DNA from: Torymus aiolomorphi
Lineage: Eukaryota > Arthropoda > Insecta > Hymenoptera > Torymidae
Direction of reading: 5' to 3'
DNA: 64,000 bases
NCBI GenBank assembly: GCA_036365515.1
Contig: CM070873.1
Coordinates: 266,114,575 to 266,178,574 of the forward strand
Under the pieces are notes generated by a model. It was not told the DNA's origin and ran no database searches. It worked only from the letters and a program-made list of their open reading frames with translations. Made by a program: the position numbers and the translations under genes. Below are positions 31,668-43,145 of the stretch, one piece after another; the stretch's first letter is position 1; every line of letters begins with the position of its first letter.

Positions 31668-34600
31668 ATGTCAAAGTCAAACATAAGGAAAATAACAGTT
31701 GACCCTACGAAATGTAATATAGACTCTCGACGTCCAAGTGTTTTTGAAAGGTTGGGCACTAAACCAGCGGTTTCGACAGCTGCCCAAAACACTTCCGATT
31801 ATTGTAGAAACTGGGCACTTAATGGCAGTTGTTCCTATGGCAAGAGCTGCAAGTAAGTTGTTTTCTCCATTCAATTATTAAGATTTTGACAAATGAATAT
31901 CCATTTTTGTTATTATTTTAGGTATGCCAATACACATACATTGATAAGTCCTTCAAAGCGAGTAAAGAAGGATAATGTACCTACAAATCCTCAACTGGTA
32001 AATTGTACAAGGTCTCATTTATATTTTTGCTCTTCACAAAGCTTTTCATTGAAATTCTATTTTTCAGCTCATTGAAGACCCATTTAAGCGCCTTACATCA
32101 AAAATTGTGAAAACAACCTCGCACAGTCCAGATTTGAACTTAGAAGAGTGGAATCAAACAGATTTAGAATACGAAGACGAGAAGGTTCTGGAAAGACGTA
32201 GACAACTTTTACAAAGAGAGTTAGAGCTACAGATGAAGAAGGACAAAGAAGTTCATGGGAAAGATAAAGTAAAGTATAAAAAGAAGGCAATGAGTAGCTC
32301 TTCTAGCTCTCATAGTTCCAGCTCTTCTAGTAGTAGTAGCAGTTCAAGTAGCGACGATTCCTCTTCAAGTTCAACATCTGATTCCAGGAAAAAAGTTAAA
32401 AAATTCAAGAAAACAAAACACAGTGCTTCGCCAGAATTTGATGAAAACAAGGAAAGAAAGAAAAAGTAAGTTGTCAATGTGCATTATTTTCTCTTTGCTG
32501 GCTACTTTTATATTGGTTTTAAACAAATGCTTGGTGTCTAAAGCTAATGTAAAAGTTACTGTATATATTTTCTGATTTGTTTTGAGTTAATAAAAAAGAA
32601 ACACATTATTGTTACTCAGCAAATAATGTTTGAGATTCACTAAAAAATAATTGACTTGTTGGTTTGCAGATTAAAGTTAAAGCGTTTAGGAGCAAAAAAT
32701 GAAAATGTGCCTCCAAAAAAGAAACGAAAAATAGATATGTCCCCAAAGAAAGAAACCCCTCCAAAATCTCTTAAGAAAGCAAACACTATAATTGTACCTC
32801 ATAAACATATTTCTACACCTAGAGCCAAGTCTCCATTATCATCAGTGTCCCACCCTGTGGCAGTAAAAGCGAAAGAAAGAACTAGAAGTGAGTCACCAAA
32901 GCTTAAGCTGCGTGAGTCTGAGAAAGACAGACATCACAAGAAGTTGCGCGACACAGATGAGTTGACCAAGGAAATGACGCAAAAGAAGACTGCAGAGAGA
33001 ATAGAGAGAGTAGAGAGAACAGATAGAATAATTGAGAGGAAGGAGGCGGAAAAGGCAAAGTCCCGGCCTTTGGAGGACAAGGGCAAGAGTGATGAACGTT
33101 CGAAGCCTAGGTCTAAGGACAGGGAGAGGCGCTCGCGGACTCCCCCGCTCGACAGATCGAAGCACCAATACTTAAAGGAGAGCAGCTCCTCGTCGAAGCG
33201 GAGCCGCAGCCCGGATAAGTCAGCGCGCTCGAAGCACGAGTCGGCCTCGTCGCGCCACCCGGACAAGCAGGCCTCCTCGAGCCGGCCCAGTGGCCGCGAG
33301 CCCGAGAGGCGCGAGCGCGATGGGCACAAGCGCGAGCGCAGCAAGGAGCGCGAGGAGCCGGCCAGCCGCAAGCCCGAGCTCGGCAAGCCGAAGCCGCCGG
33401 CCGGTCCAGACGAACACCGCGGCAAGCCCTCGGCCCGCGAGCCAGAGGAGCGGAGCCGGCAGCGCAGCAAGGAGCGTCGCGACAAGGAGCCCCATCGGGA
33501 GGCGCGCAGCCACTCCCGTGCCGCCGTCCGGGAGCGGGAGCGGGAACGCGACCGCGACCAGAAGCCCCCGCGGGAGCGCGACCGAGAGCGTGAACGGGAG
33601 CGGGATCGAGATCGCGAGCGCGATCTGCTGCCCGGCCTCGGGGACAAGGGCGCGCGCTCGCGCAAGGAGCCCGGCCTCGGAGACAAACCCGGCCGTCGCG
33701 GCCCCGAGCGCGATAAGGAGCGGCCCGAGCCCAAGTCCCAGCGCTTCGAGGGCGGCGGCGGGGGTCGCTACCGTGAGGAGCGCACCCGGGAGCGGTCGCT
33801 CGAGCGCCATCGCCACCGCTACCCCGCCGCTGGGCGCTTCGGCGACGAGCGCAAGGAGCCGCTGAAACAGGAGCGCGGCCGAGCCGCCGGTGGCGGCGGC
33901 GCCCCCCCAGCCGCCGACAGCCCGCGGCGCAACCTGGAGCTGGAGCGCGGCTACGGGCGGCTGGCGCCCCCGCCGCCCCCCCCGCCCCCGCCACCACCAC
34001 CGCCCGCCGAGCACTGGGACGAGCAGGAGGAGCCGGGACTCGACTACCAGGAGGAACGGCGCAAGCGATACGGCAGCCCCTTCGCGCCTGCGGAGCGGCG
34101 CGCCAGGCCCGAGGAACGTGACCGGGAGCGGGAGCGCGGCCAGACCAGCAGATACCCGCTGCAGGAGCTACACCACGCCGCCTCCGCGGGCCCCTACGGC
34201 GCTGACAAGATTCGGCCCACGGGCTGCAGGTACGGCCAGCTCGCTCGAGCCTCGACGACCTGAGCACTACACGAGGCCTCTTTTGCCGGTTGCAGGGACG
34301 AGGCCAACAGCGACAACTGGGAGGTGCAGCACGAGCTCGAGCACGCCGGCCGCGAGCGTGCCTACGGCGCCGTCGAATGGGAGGAGCGGGAGTGGCGGGG
34401 CCGGCCGCTCTGGGACCGGGAGAGCCTTCCCAGGTCCGAGGCGCACGACGACGAGTGGCCCGCGCGATACGACAACCCGGCGATGCCCGAGTGGAAGGTC
34501 GGAGAAACTAGGAAGTGGGACAACCAGTCCCTTCACCTGCGTACCTCCTACCGGGGTGAGCGCCTCAAGGAACTCGAGATCGCCGATCCAGCCCACTGGT

Positions 34601-35917
34601 GGGTATATGCACGTGCGCGCGTCTATAGGCATGAGCCTGTGTGCGAAATCACCCTTTCTTGACTCTTGCAGCAAGCGGAGGCCGTTCAGCACCCCGGAGC
34701 GGCGGGAGGAGCTTCCGAGCCACGCTGCCAAGCAGGCCCTGCATAACAGCATGAAGGACGAACCGATAAATAAGAAGCTGATGGAACTCGCCGAGGGCAG
34801 ACCGCGGCGAAGCAGCAGGGAAAAGTCTGCCGACGCTTTCCAGAAGAAATTGCTGGCGAAAGAGAAAACCGAGGTCAAGGAGCCTCCACCACCACCCGAA
34901 CCTAAAAGATCCTGCCTCGACGAGCCGCTACCGACTCTGCATACCGAGAGCGACCTCAGCGACATCAGCGACGACCCTGACGACATTCTCAACATGGAGG
35001 AGGAAGTCACGGAAACGAAATCCCTGGGCAAAAAGCCTACGGAGATTGATCGGGACTCGGCTTCGGTTAAGAGTCAGGAACTCTCGCACTTGTCGCCCAA
35101 GCCGCCGCTTGATGACCCCGTCTTCGCTAAAGACAAGGAAGCCGATAATTACAGGTGCGATCGCTTACTCTATATTTCCACTCGTCTTTCAAATAATCAA
35201 CTTGATAGGTTGTTTATTTTCACCGTAGCAATAAAAATAATCTCGAAGAAGAGAGCATGGAAACTATGGACTTTGAAGAAATTTCCGATGGCGAATTGGA
35301 GGAAGATGTCAAGACGAGTTGTAAGGGATTAGGAGATGCTTTGGGAGTTGACTGGGAGAGTCTCGTCAAAGAGTCTCAACCAAGACGCCATACTGCCGCT
35401 GGTCATGACAATGCGCAAGATCGTTGGCAATGCAAAGCAGTTTTCCGACGTATTGGTATTTCCGTTAAAGCTGCAGGCCATGAACTTGTCGAGACGCTTT
35501 TGAAAAAGTATACAGATAATGGTAATAATATTTGGATTTTTCTTCACTACTTACCTTATATAGGTATATCTCTATCAATACTTTAATTACACTAATGACA
35601 AATTTTGAATTACAGAATCTAATAAATTACTTTTGAACAATGTGGCGTTTGTACATACAGCATTAGCACGAAAGCAGCTCTTACCTAATTTAGCGTATAA
35701 ATTAATAAGCAATGACGATTTATTGTACAGGTAATTGTTATCTTATCTGATAATTATTAACACGTACATTTTACATTGTATGAAAACCTGTTTATTACAA
35801 TAGAGTATTTTATTTTACAGAAGTAAACATGAAATCGATGTCGATGACATAGACACTTTTAAACCCTGCACAAGTTTATACGACGAAGCTAAGATGCTTC
35901 TTGAACAAACGGCATAA
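31668..35917 (+). CDS. flacc: Flacc/ZC3H13-like m6A-writer scaffold, 9 coding exons
   Basis: Exons: 31668-31852, 31922-31997, 32068-32465, 32670-34229, 34296-34598, 34672-35154, 35229-35521, 35616-35730, 35821-35917. All introns are GT-AG and phases agree, giving 1082 codons. A CCCH-like finger near residue 47 (YCRNWALNGSCSYGKSCKYANTH) is followed by a poly-Ser tract in exon 3, a PKKKRK nuclear signal, a very long Arg/Glu/Asp/Ser-rich region in GC-rich exon 4 with a proline run, and a conserved end (MDFEEISDGELEED, CKGLGDALGVDWESLV). In this family the protein bridges the WTAP/Virilizer complex to RBM15/Nito for nuclear m6A deposition. Exon 5 must end at TG|GTGGGT (34598) to keep frame, rather than at the nearby GTATAT. 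Drosophila Flacc is reported to lack the finger. The family assignment is strong; the symbol is by homology. Confidence 0.88.
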
Positions 35918-36239
35918 ATCATGTATTTAGCAAGTTTATTGACACTCATGTTTACGTTTAAGAAGCTTTCATTTGATTGTATTATATGCAAACAGATATA
36001 AAATAAGAGATTTTTTCATAAATTATAATGTCTATTCATTTACTAGTCATTAACAATATTTCTATTGCATCAGTTAGAATTTGCTCGTTCAGAGATAAAT
36101 CAATCTAAAATTTTCAATTTTTTTAATTGATAACCTACAATACCGATATGAATATTTCTCGATATCGTAAAACATTAACGCAACCTTGGAAGACAAATTT
36201 GATGTGTTTTTCTGTTTTTTATTGTTTTCTTTCCATAAG
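35918..36239 (+). other. 3' flank of flacc
   Basis: AT-rich; probably 3' UTR and terminator region. No canonical AATAAA is obvious (ATAAAATAAG near 35998 is the nearest). No gene. Confidence 0.5.
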
Positions 36240-36673
36240 AATTGCAACCATGAAGTAAGAGAGAAGGAGACGTAACTCCATACGTTCTGACAGGCAAAAG
36301 TGTAACCCCTTTTTTTTGCAAAAGATAGCCAGGTTCGCTCGGCGGAATAGTCACCACTAACTGGCTTCAGCGCCCCTCGCGACAAACGCTGAACTACGTA
36401 GCCATGATCCATGACAGCGAATCCACATTGCATGATTTATGACCTATGACTATGACCGATGACAGTGAGAAAGACTAAAACGTTTTCAGCGGACATTTTA
36501 TGAGAAATTTGCATGATAACTGTAAATAATTTATTTATATAAAGTAAAAATGTATAAAAACTTAAAGAAACTCAATTATACCGTAAAGAACTCTTATCCC
36601 CAAGCGGGGAGTGATGAACATATGTCATTTCGTGCTATAAATTGTAAGTTGAAGTGATAGCTCAGGTAGTTAA

Positions 36674-37088
36674 GGGGGTCCGAAAGTCAATTAAAAATTC
36701 AAATTTCGCGCCACAATATAGCAGACGAAAAAATAAATAATTTGCCTATAACAAATAGTAAAAACAATATTATGGAAAACCAGGACTGCATTGCCCTCCG
36801 TTACATTATTATCTATCATTTTACAAAGTTTGAAGTTTCTATATAAATATTTCGCTGAATGGCATTTGAATAATGTCTCAAAATCAAGTAATTCAAATGC
36901 CATTCAGCGAAATATTTATATAGAAACTTCAAATTTTGTTAAATGATAGATAATAATGTAACGGAGGGCAATGCAGTCCTGGTTTTCCGTAATATTGTTT
37001 TTACTATTTGTTATGGGCAAATTACTTATTTTTTCGTCTGCTATATTGTGGCGCGAAATTTGAATTTTTAATTGACTTTCGGACCCCC
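36674..37088. mobile_element. TTAA-flanked foldback element 2
   Basis: 415-bp near-perfect palindrome with tips GGGGGTCCGAAAGTCAATTA and the complement, TTAA at 36670-36673 and 37089-37092. The empty site survives in the mirror arm at about 38401-38420 (complement of CAGGTAGTTAAGGCGCA), proving insertion into a single TTAA. Any small open frame inside is mirrored on both strands and is not credible. Confidence 0.92.
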
Positions 37089-37684
37089 TTAAGGCGCAAT
37101 GATTTTGCCAGTTTGTTTTTGCAGGACTCGAGTTCAATCCTAGGCTCTGAAATTTTTTTTTTTTTTATGTTTTTCAAATTTTATTTCCAAAGATTATTTT
37201 AAAATAAAAAATTTAGTATAAAATAAATTTAGACATTTTAATTTCTTCTTCTAATAATTAAATGGATTAGCGAATATAAAATTTGAAAAATGACAATTTA
37301 TTTACAATATTTATGTTAATAATAAAGTTATAATTAATTTAGTGAGTTTGAAAAGTAGATTGATATTAAAAAAACATTTATTAATTAACATATAAAAAAT
37401 TAAAGAGTATTTTTTAATACTATAACTTTTTAAATACAATAAGCTTTTAATAAAATAATTACTTAAGTACACCATTATTCAATCCATCATTTTAAATGCC
37501 TTTTTAATACAATTCTAAAATACAATCCGTCCAGCTTAAAACTGAGAAGAAAATGTTTACATCGCGGATTCAACCGCCGCCGCGAGATGATTTCCTAAGT
37601 ATTAGCGGCGCAAAATTTTCTAAAGAAGCTCTCGACGCGTTTGTTTTTATTTTATATATACTTAAAAGATTTTAGAAATATTCT

Positions 37685-37985
37685 ATGCACACTGAGAAGC
37701 AGAAAGAACAGCTACCAGACCGCGAGAATAGCTAGGACGCAGAATGTTGACATGGTAGTTTAGCTCAGAAAAGGCGTAGTAGCTGAGCTCTGTGGCGCAG
37801 CCAGCGCGCCTTGGGGTATGGCCAGCGTACCTTTATTTTTGTTTGTGTCCGCGCGAAGGTCACGTGACATGAAAGAGCACAGCCAGCGCTCTCAAAAGGC
37901 GTAGCCACCACGCTCTTTGGGGAGCCGCTACTAGCATAGGGTAAGGCTAGTAGCAGCGCTTTCTGCCTCTCAGTGCATAAGCTGT
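37685..37985. repeat. Inner inverted repeat with CACTGAGA tips
   Basis: CACACTGAGAAGCAGAAAG at the left and CTTTCTGCCTCTCAGTG at the right, with CTACCAG/CTAGTAG continuing the pairing. Possibly a separate MITE inside the larger foldback. Confidence 0.6.
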
Positions 37986-38984
37986 ATTTTACTTACCTTC
38001 TTCTTGTACATTGTTGTTTATTCTGCTTGAATTAATATTTTGTTACATATAAAATTATATTAATAATCTATTTTTAATAACTATTGACGAATAATAATAA
38101 TTATTTTATGAAACAATTTCCATAAAAATGGTTTTTCGCAACGTTTACAATAAAACTTTCATATTGTAATTGCCTAATTACACGAAAATCTGACAAGCCT
38201 CTAACAATAAAATAATAAATTTATTATTTTTTTAAAGAAACAATAAAAAATACTATACAAATTTTATTATTTTTAATTAAATTAATTATTTTAAAATACT
38301 GTTTGTATATAAAAATTGAAAAAATTATTATTGAAAGAAAAAAAAAATTTCAGAGCCTAGGATCGAACTCGAGTCCTGCAAAAAGAAACTGGCAAAGTAG
38401 TGCGCCTTAACTACCTGAGCTATCACTTCAACTGACAATTCATAGCACAAAATGACATATGTTGATCGTTCCCCGCTTGGGGATTAAAAGCTCTTTAAGG
38501 TATTGAGATCCGGGTTTCTTAAAGATTAAAGAAGGGTTTTATTTACATTTTACTTTATTTATATACATAAATTATTTACGGTTATCATGCAAATTTATCG
38601 AAAAAAGATCCGCTGAAAATGTTTCATCATTATTTGTACCGGCCGTAAAAGCCGATCGGCTGGACGATGGCTCTGTAGTTCAGCGTTTGCCGCAAGAGGC
38701 GCTGAAGCCAGTTAGTGGTGGCTATTCCGCCAAGCGAACTTGGCGATCTTTTGCAGAAAAGTGGCTCTACTTTTCGTACACGGAGTTACGTCTCCTTCTC
38801 TCCTACTTCATGATTGCAACATTTGAAACAGGAAAAAGCAAAAATATAGATTAAAAACTAGGGGGACTGTGCCTACCTGCGTATCTACGGAGATCACAGA
38901 TTCGGCGCTAGTCGGCCCATAGTAGAGCCCTGTGATACCGGCATTCCGGGAAATCACGCATATATTGGGCTGGGTGAGCGTGCG

Positions 38985-39062
38985 ATCGGTAGCCCCGTGG
39001 TTAGGGCGCTCGATCTCGTCCGGACGAATCGGGTTCAAGCCCCAATGCCATCGCCTATTTTT
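38985..39062 (+). repeat. tRNA-like sequence (SINE head or tRNA pseudogene)
   Basis: TAGCCCCGTGGTTAGGGCGC resembles an A-box region, and GGGTTCAAGCCCC is a good B-box with a paired T-stem. A T-run at 39057-39063 could end Pol III transcription. A proper 5-bp anticodon stem with a 7-nt loop cannot be drawn (the region TCGTCCGGACGA is self-complementary), so a functional tRNA is unlikely. Confidence 0.5.
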
Positions 39063-39084
39063 TTCTGTTTCTCCGAAATCTGTA

Positions 39085-40800
39085 ATCCCGTTACACCTTT
39101 TATAATCTTTAATTCTTTACATGTTTTTCTGGATTCTTAATAATGTATGGAGTAATATTTTATTAATTATTTTATAAAAAAATAAAATTTCAAAATTAAC
39201 AGCAATATAGTAACTCTTGTACTAACGTTTTTTTCAGTGTAGATAATTTTTTTTTTTACGTGTTATATCTCGAAAAGTATATTTTTAATATTTTTTTTAC
39301 CCCTTAGATCGAAAGCTGAGCATTTTTTACGTAGAAAAGGATAGTTTCCAAAGGGTGCCCGAGATGTTTTCTGCGAGAAATAGAGTGCGAAAGAGTAGAC
39401 GGTGCGCCTTTCCTGCGCGCGGTATTACGCGGTACAGCGCGCGGACTGCGCCCATCTCGTTGCCTATGTAATAACCTTTTATAATCTTTAATTCTTCACC
39501 TGTTCTTATGGATTCTTAATAATGCATGGAGTAATATTTATGAATTATTTTATAAAAAAATAAAAATTCAAAATTAACAGCAATATAGTAACTCTTGTAC
39601 TGCCGTTTTTTTTCCGTGTAGATAATTTTTTTTTTTACGTGTAATATCTCGAAAAGTATATTTTTAATTTTTGTTTTTACCCTTTAGATCGAAAGCTGAG
39701 CATTTTTTACGTAGAAAAGGATATTTTCCAAAGAGTGCCCGAGATGTTTTCTGCGATAAATAGAATGCGAAAGAGTAGACGGTGCAGCTTTCCTGCGCGC
39801 GGTATTACGCGCTTACGCGCCACAGCACGGAACAATAACTTTTTTTTTTTTTTTCTTTTTTTAGAGAATAGACATTCGACTAACGCATAAGAGATTGGCT
39901 CGTTGAAGTCCGATTAAAAATTCAAAACTATTAAGATAGCACCACGAGCGCCTACAACATATTTAGAATCAAATGGCATTCGGACACTAAAATTGCCTTT
40001 CCTTGTATAATCTTAGTTCCAACCTTTTAACACTAGATGGCAACCAATTTTTCAAATCCACATATTAAATTACAACTTGCACACTATAAGAATTCACAGT
40101 AATTTCATTATTTTGGAGTCGAAGATATCTCTACTTGGGTCTTCCTGACGAGTCCACCAAGTACGACAAGGACGAAACTCACCGATATTATATTTTATTC
40201 CGAAATTAAATATAGTTATTCATTTTTAAAAAATTTTTCTCTTATGTGTGTCGCCGTTTGTCAAAAAATTCTTATCGAGAGAGGAGGAAGCTTAAACAAA
40301 AGCTACCTTTCTCGATTTGAGAATAGACATTCGACTAACGCATAAGAGATTGGCTCGTTGAAGTCCGATTAAAAATTCAAAACTATTAAGATAGCACCAC
40401 GAGCGCTTACAACATATTTAGAATAACCGTTTATAATATTTAATTCTTTACCTGTTCTTCTGGATTCTTAATAACGCATGGAGTAATATTTTATTAATTA
40501 TTTTATAAAAACATAAAATTTCAAAATTAACAGCAATATAGTAACTCTTGTACTAACGTTTTTTTTCAGTGTATAAATAATTTTATTTTACGTGTTATAT
40601 CTCGAAAAGTATATTTTTAATATTTTGTTTACCCTTTAGATCGAAAGCTGAGCATTTTTTACGTAGAAAAGGATATTTTCCAAAGGGTGCCCGAGATGTT
40701 TTCTGCGGGAAATAGAATGCGAAAGAGTAGACAGTGCGCCTTTCCTGCGCGCGGTATTACGCGGTACAGCGCGCGAACTGCGCCCGCCTCGTTACCTATA
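39085..40800. repeat. Tandem copies of a 370-390-bp subterminal unit
   Basis: Units start near 39085, 39470 and 40430. Each reads TTATAATCTTTAATTCTT, GGATTCTTAATAATGCATGG, TATATCTCGAAAAGTATATTT, GATCGAAAGCTGAGCATTTT, then CTGCGCGCGGTATTACGCG. An unrelated 105-bp direct repeat (GAGAATAGACATTCGACTAA...) occurs at 39864 and 40319, between units. An inverted copy of the main unit lies at 42840-43140, on the other side of the transposase gene. Confidence 0.75.
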
Positions 40801-41140
40801 TAATAACCTTTTATAATGCACGGCTGTACAAAGGTGTTTCCTACGCGCGGTACCGCGCGGTTTGCCGCGCGGCACGGTATCATTCACTTTTCATTCGATA
40901 GGTGGCTTCCACACTTTTCAAACTGTATGTAAACCGTCACGTTGAAAGTATATAATTACCATAACTTTTTATCTTTTTGCTCTTCGAATTTTTTCGAATT
41001 TTTTGTCAATAGCAGTTAAACACTTGGATTTCCTTGCGCCTTTTGTGCATTTGATGATTAAATCATTGGTGACTCTTGATTTCATTGTTTTTGCTTTCTC
41101 AAAGAGAAAGCTTTCTATTTATTTTATTGTAGCAATTAAA

Positions 41141-42853
41141 ATGGATTCACATTCAAAATTGAAATGTATAAATCCTTTAAATGAAAATGATCACCCTTCA
41201 TCTAAAAATATTGTCTGACTTTCCATCACTTTTAAGAAGTGCATATCCTTTAGTACCTGAAAATGCTAAAATATGTTTAACCTGTCGAGGCCAAATTTAT
41301 AAACAGAAATCAAGTTTATCTCCATCTGATGCTAAAAAAGCTAAAACAGTGTGTGATGATAAATATCACAAAGCTGGTGTGGCAGTTCTTGAACAAATAA
41401 AGAAAAAAATTTCTGAGTAAACAAATAAGCAAGAGAGAATTAAGTAGGGACTTGATGCGAGAATTCGATTGCAGTGAACGGGAAGCTCGCGAAGCGAAAG
41501 ATTTGGTAGCGAATAGCGGAGTACGTATTTTCAATACCTGCTAAGAAACGTGGCAAACTGCTTCAAACTGATACTGTAAATTCTGTAAAAACTTTTTATG
41601 AGAGAGAGGATATAAACCGAATCATGCCAGGTTTAAAAGATTATGTATCTATTAAACAGAGCAATGGCGAAAAAGAACATGTTCAAAAAAGATTACTGCT
41701 TGGTAATTTGAATGAGCTGTATAAATTATAAAAAAAGAAAATGAATATGTTAATATTGGTTTTACTAAATTTACAGAATTGAGGCCACCACATTGTGTTT
41801 TAGCTGGGAGTAGCGGTACACATAATGTATGCGTGTGTGTGCATGACGAAAATGTGAAGCTCATGCTAAGTGCTATGGACATAGAAAATTTAACTAAAGA
41901 AACACAATTTCCTCTTAAAAACTACTACGATGGCATCCAAGCAATTGTGTGTAATGATGCACACAATAGATGCTATTCGGGTGATTGTTTGGATTGCCCC
42001 AACATGTCTATATTACGAAAACATTTGCTTGAATTTTTTGATGAAAATGATATTTTTCAAATCGAGTATCAATCGTGGTTTCAAACGGATCGATGTACAA
42101 TAGCTTCCAAAACTGTAAATATGCACGAATTTATGGACATACTGGGGGAAAAATTAATAAAATTAAAAACTCACGATTTTTTCGCTAAGAAACAGTCACT
42201 TTTTATAAATAACGTAAAAAGCAATCTTCAAGAAGGAGAATTTCTCGTGTGTTGCGATTTTGCAGAAAATTATGCTTTCGTTATACAACAATCTATACAG
42301 TCCTTCCACTGGAATAACAACCAGACAACAGTTTTTACAGTTGTAGTGTACTATAAACAAAGTGATGAACTCAAACATGTAAGCATTGCTGTGATTTCCA
42401 ACAACTTAAATCATGGTACAATAGCCGTTTACGAATATCAAAAAATTGTAATATCTTACACCTTAAAACTAATTTTGCAGTCAAGAAAGTTTGGTATTTG
42501 CTGATGGAGCAGATCAGCATTTTAAGAATAAATCCAATTTTCAAAATCTTTTTTTTCACGAGAAAGATTTTGGAGTTACAGCTGAGTGACATTTTCATGC
42601 CACAGCACATGGCAAATGTGCGTGAGATGGTATAGGCGCGAACCTAAAAAGAGATGCAAAACGAGCGAGTCTATAAGTTTCTTCTAGTAATCATATTTTA
42701 ACGCCAGAAGAGCTGTACAACTGGGCTAAAGATTACTGCAAAAAACCCAAAGTCTTTTATAGCAGTAAAGCATCGTATGAAGAAACGGTTTTGAAACTAA
42801 AACCAAGACTGGACAAGGCTAAATCTATATCAGGCATTTTTTTTATAAAATAA
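41141..42853 (+). pseudogene. Unclassified DNA-transposase-like gene, broken
   Basis: A start at 41141 (MDSHSKLKC) leads, after a frameshift near 41213, into a CLTCRGQIY cysteine pair. A stop at 41418 and another shift near 41515 follow. The longest frame (41741-42478) encodes CNDAHNRCYSGDCLDC, then QSWFQTDRC, CCDFAENYAFVIQQSIQSFHWNNNQ and VVYYKQ. Shifted at about 42478, the next frame gives VFADGADQHFKNKSNF and HATAHGK with stops, then a C-terminal block LTPEELYNWAKDYC to 42853. The DFAENY and SDGA-QxKN/HGK...DGIG blocks recall a transposase-like family common in invertebrates whose superfamily I cannot name. Inverted units at 40430-40800 and 42840-43140 may be its ends. Confidence 0.6.
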
Positions 42854-43145
42854 TTAATAAAATATTACTCCATGCATTATTAAGAATCCAGAAGAACAGG
42901 TAAAGAATTAAAGATTATAAAAGGTTATTATATAGGCAACGAGGCGAGCTATTATATAGGCAACCAGTCCGCGCGCTGTACCGCGTAGTACCGCGCGCAG
43001 GAAACGTCTACTCTTTCGCATTCTATTTCTCGCAGAAAACATCTCGGGCACTCTTTGGAAAATATCCTTTCCTACGTAAAAAATGCTCAGCTTTCGATCT
43101 AGAGGGTAAAAAAAATATTAAAAATACACTTTTTGAGATATAACA
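42840..43145 (-). repeat. Inverted copy of the 39085-40800 unit
   Basis: The reverse complement of the tandem unit, starting at TATTACTCCATGCATTATT. It includes CGCGCGCTGTACCGCG and AAAATGCTCAGCTTTCGATC, with a local duplication of TATTATATAGGCAAC. Confidence 0.75.

Larger units (their letters stand above)
36240..38818. mobile_element. 2.6-kb foldback element carrying a tRNA-like sequence in both arms
   Basis: The left arm (36240 to about 37170, interrupted by a TTAA foldback) mirrors the right arm (38340-38818). ATTGCAACCATGAAGTAAGA pairs with the end near 38815, GGCTTCAGCGCC...AACGCTGAACTACG pairs with 38680-38705, and CCCCAAGCGGGG pairs with 38475. Each arm contains a tRNA-like piece, GTGATAGCTCAGGTAGTTAA plus CTCGAGTTCGATCCTAGG (A-box and B-box like), on the plus strand at 36655-37150 and the minus strand at 38350-38432. 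The central 37200-38340 is AT-rich with a smaller inverted pair at 37685-37985. No coding capacity. Arm identity is roughly 80-90 percent by eye. Confidence 0.78.

Noticed and set aside
34592..34610. GTATAT donor for flacc exon 5
   Set aside because: It would shift the frame of exon 6; GTGGGT six bases... earlier in the same string (after base 34598) keeps phase.
32893..35031. Several long antisense and out-of-frame open frames over flacc
   Set aside because: They come from GC-rich low-complexity coding sequence on the plus strand; the plus-strand exons join in phase and carry conserved motifs.
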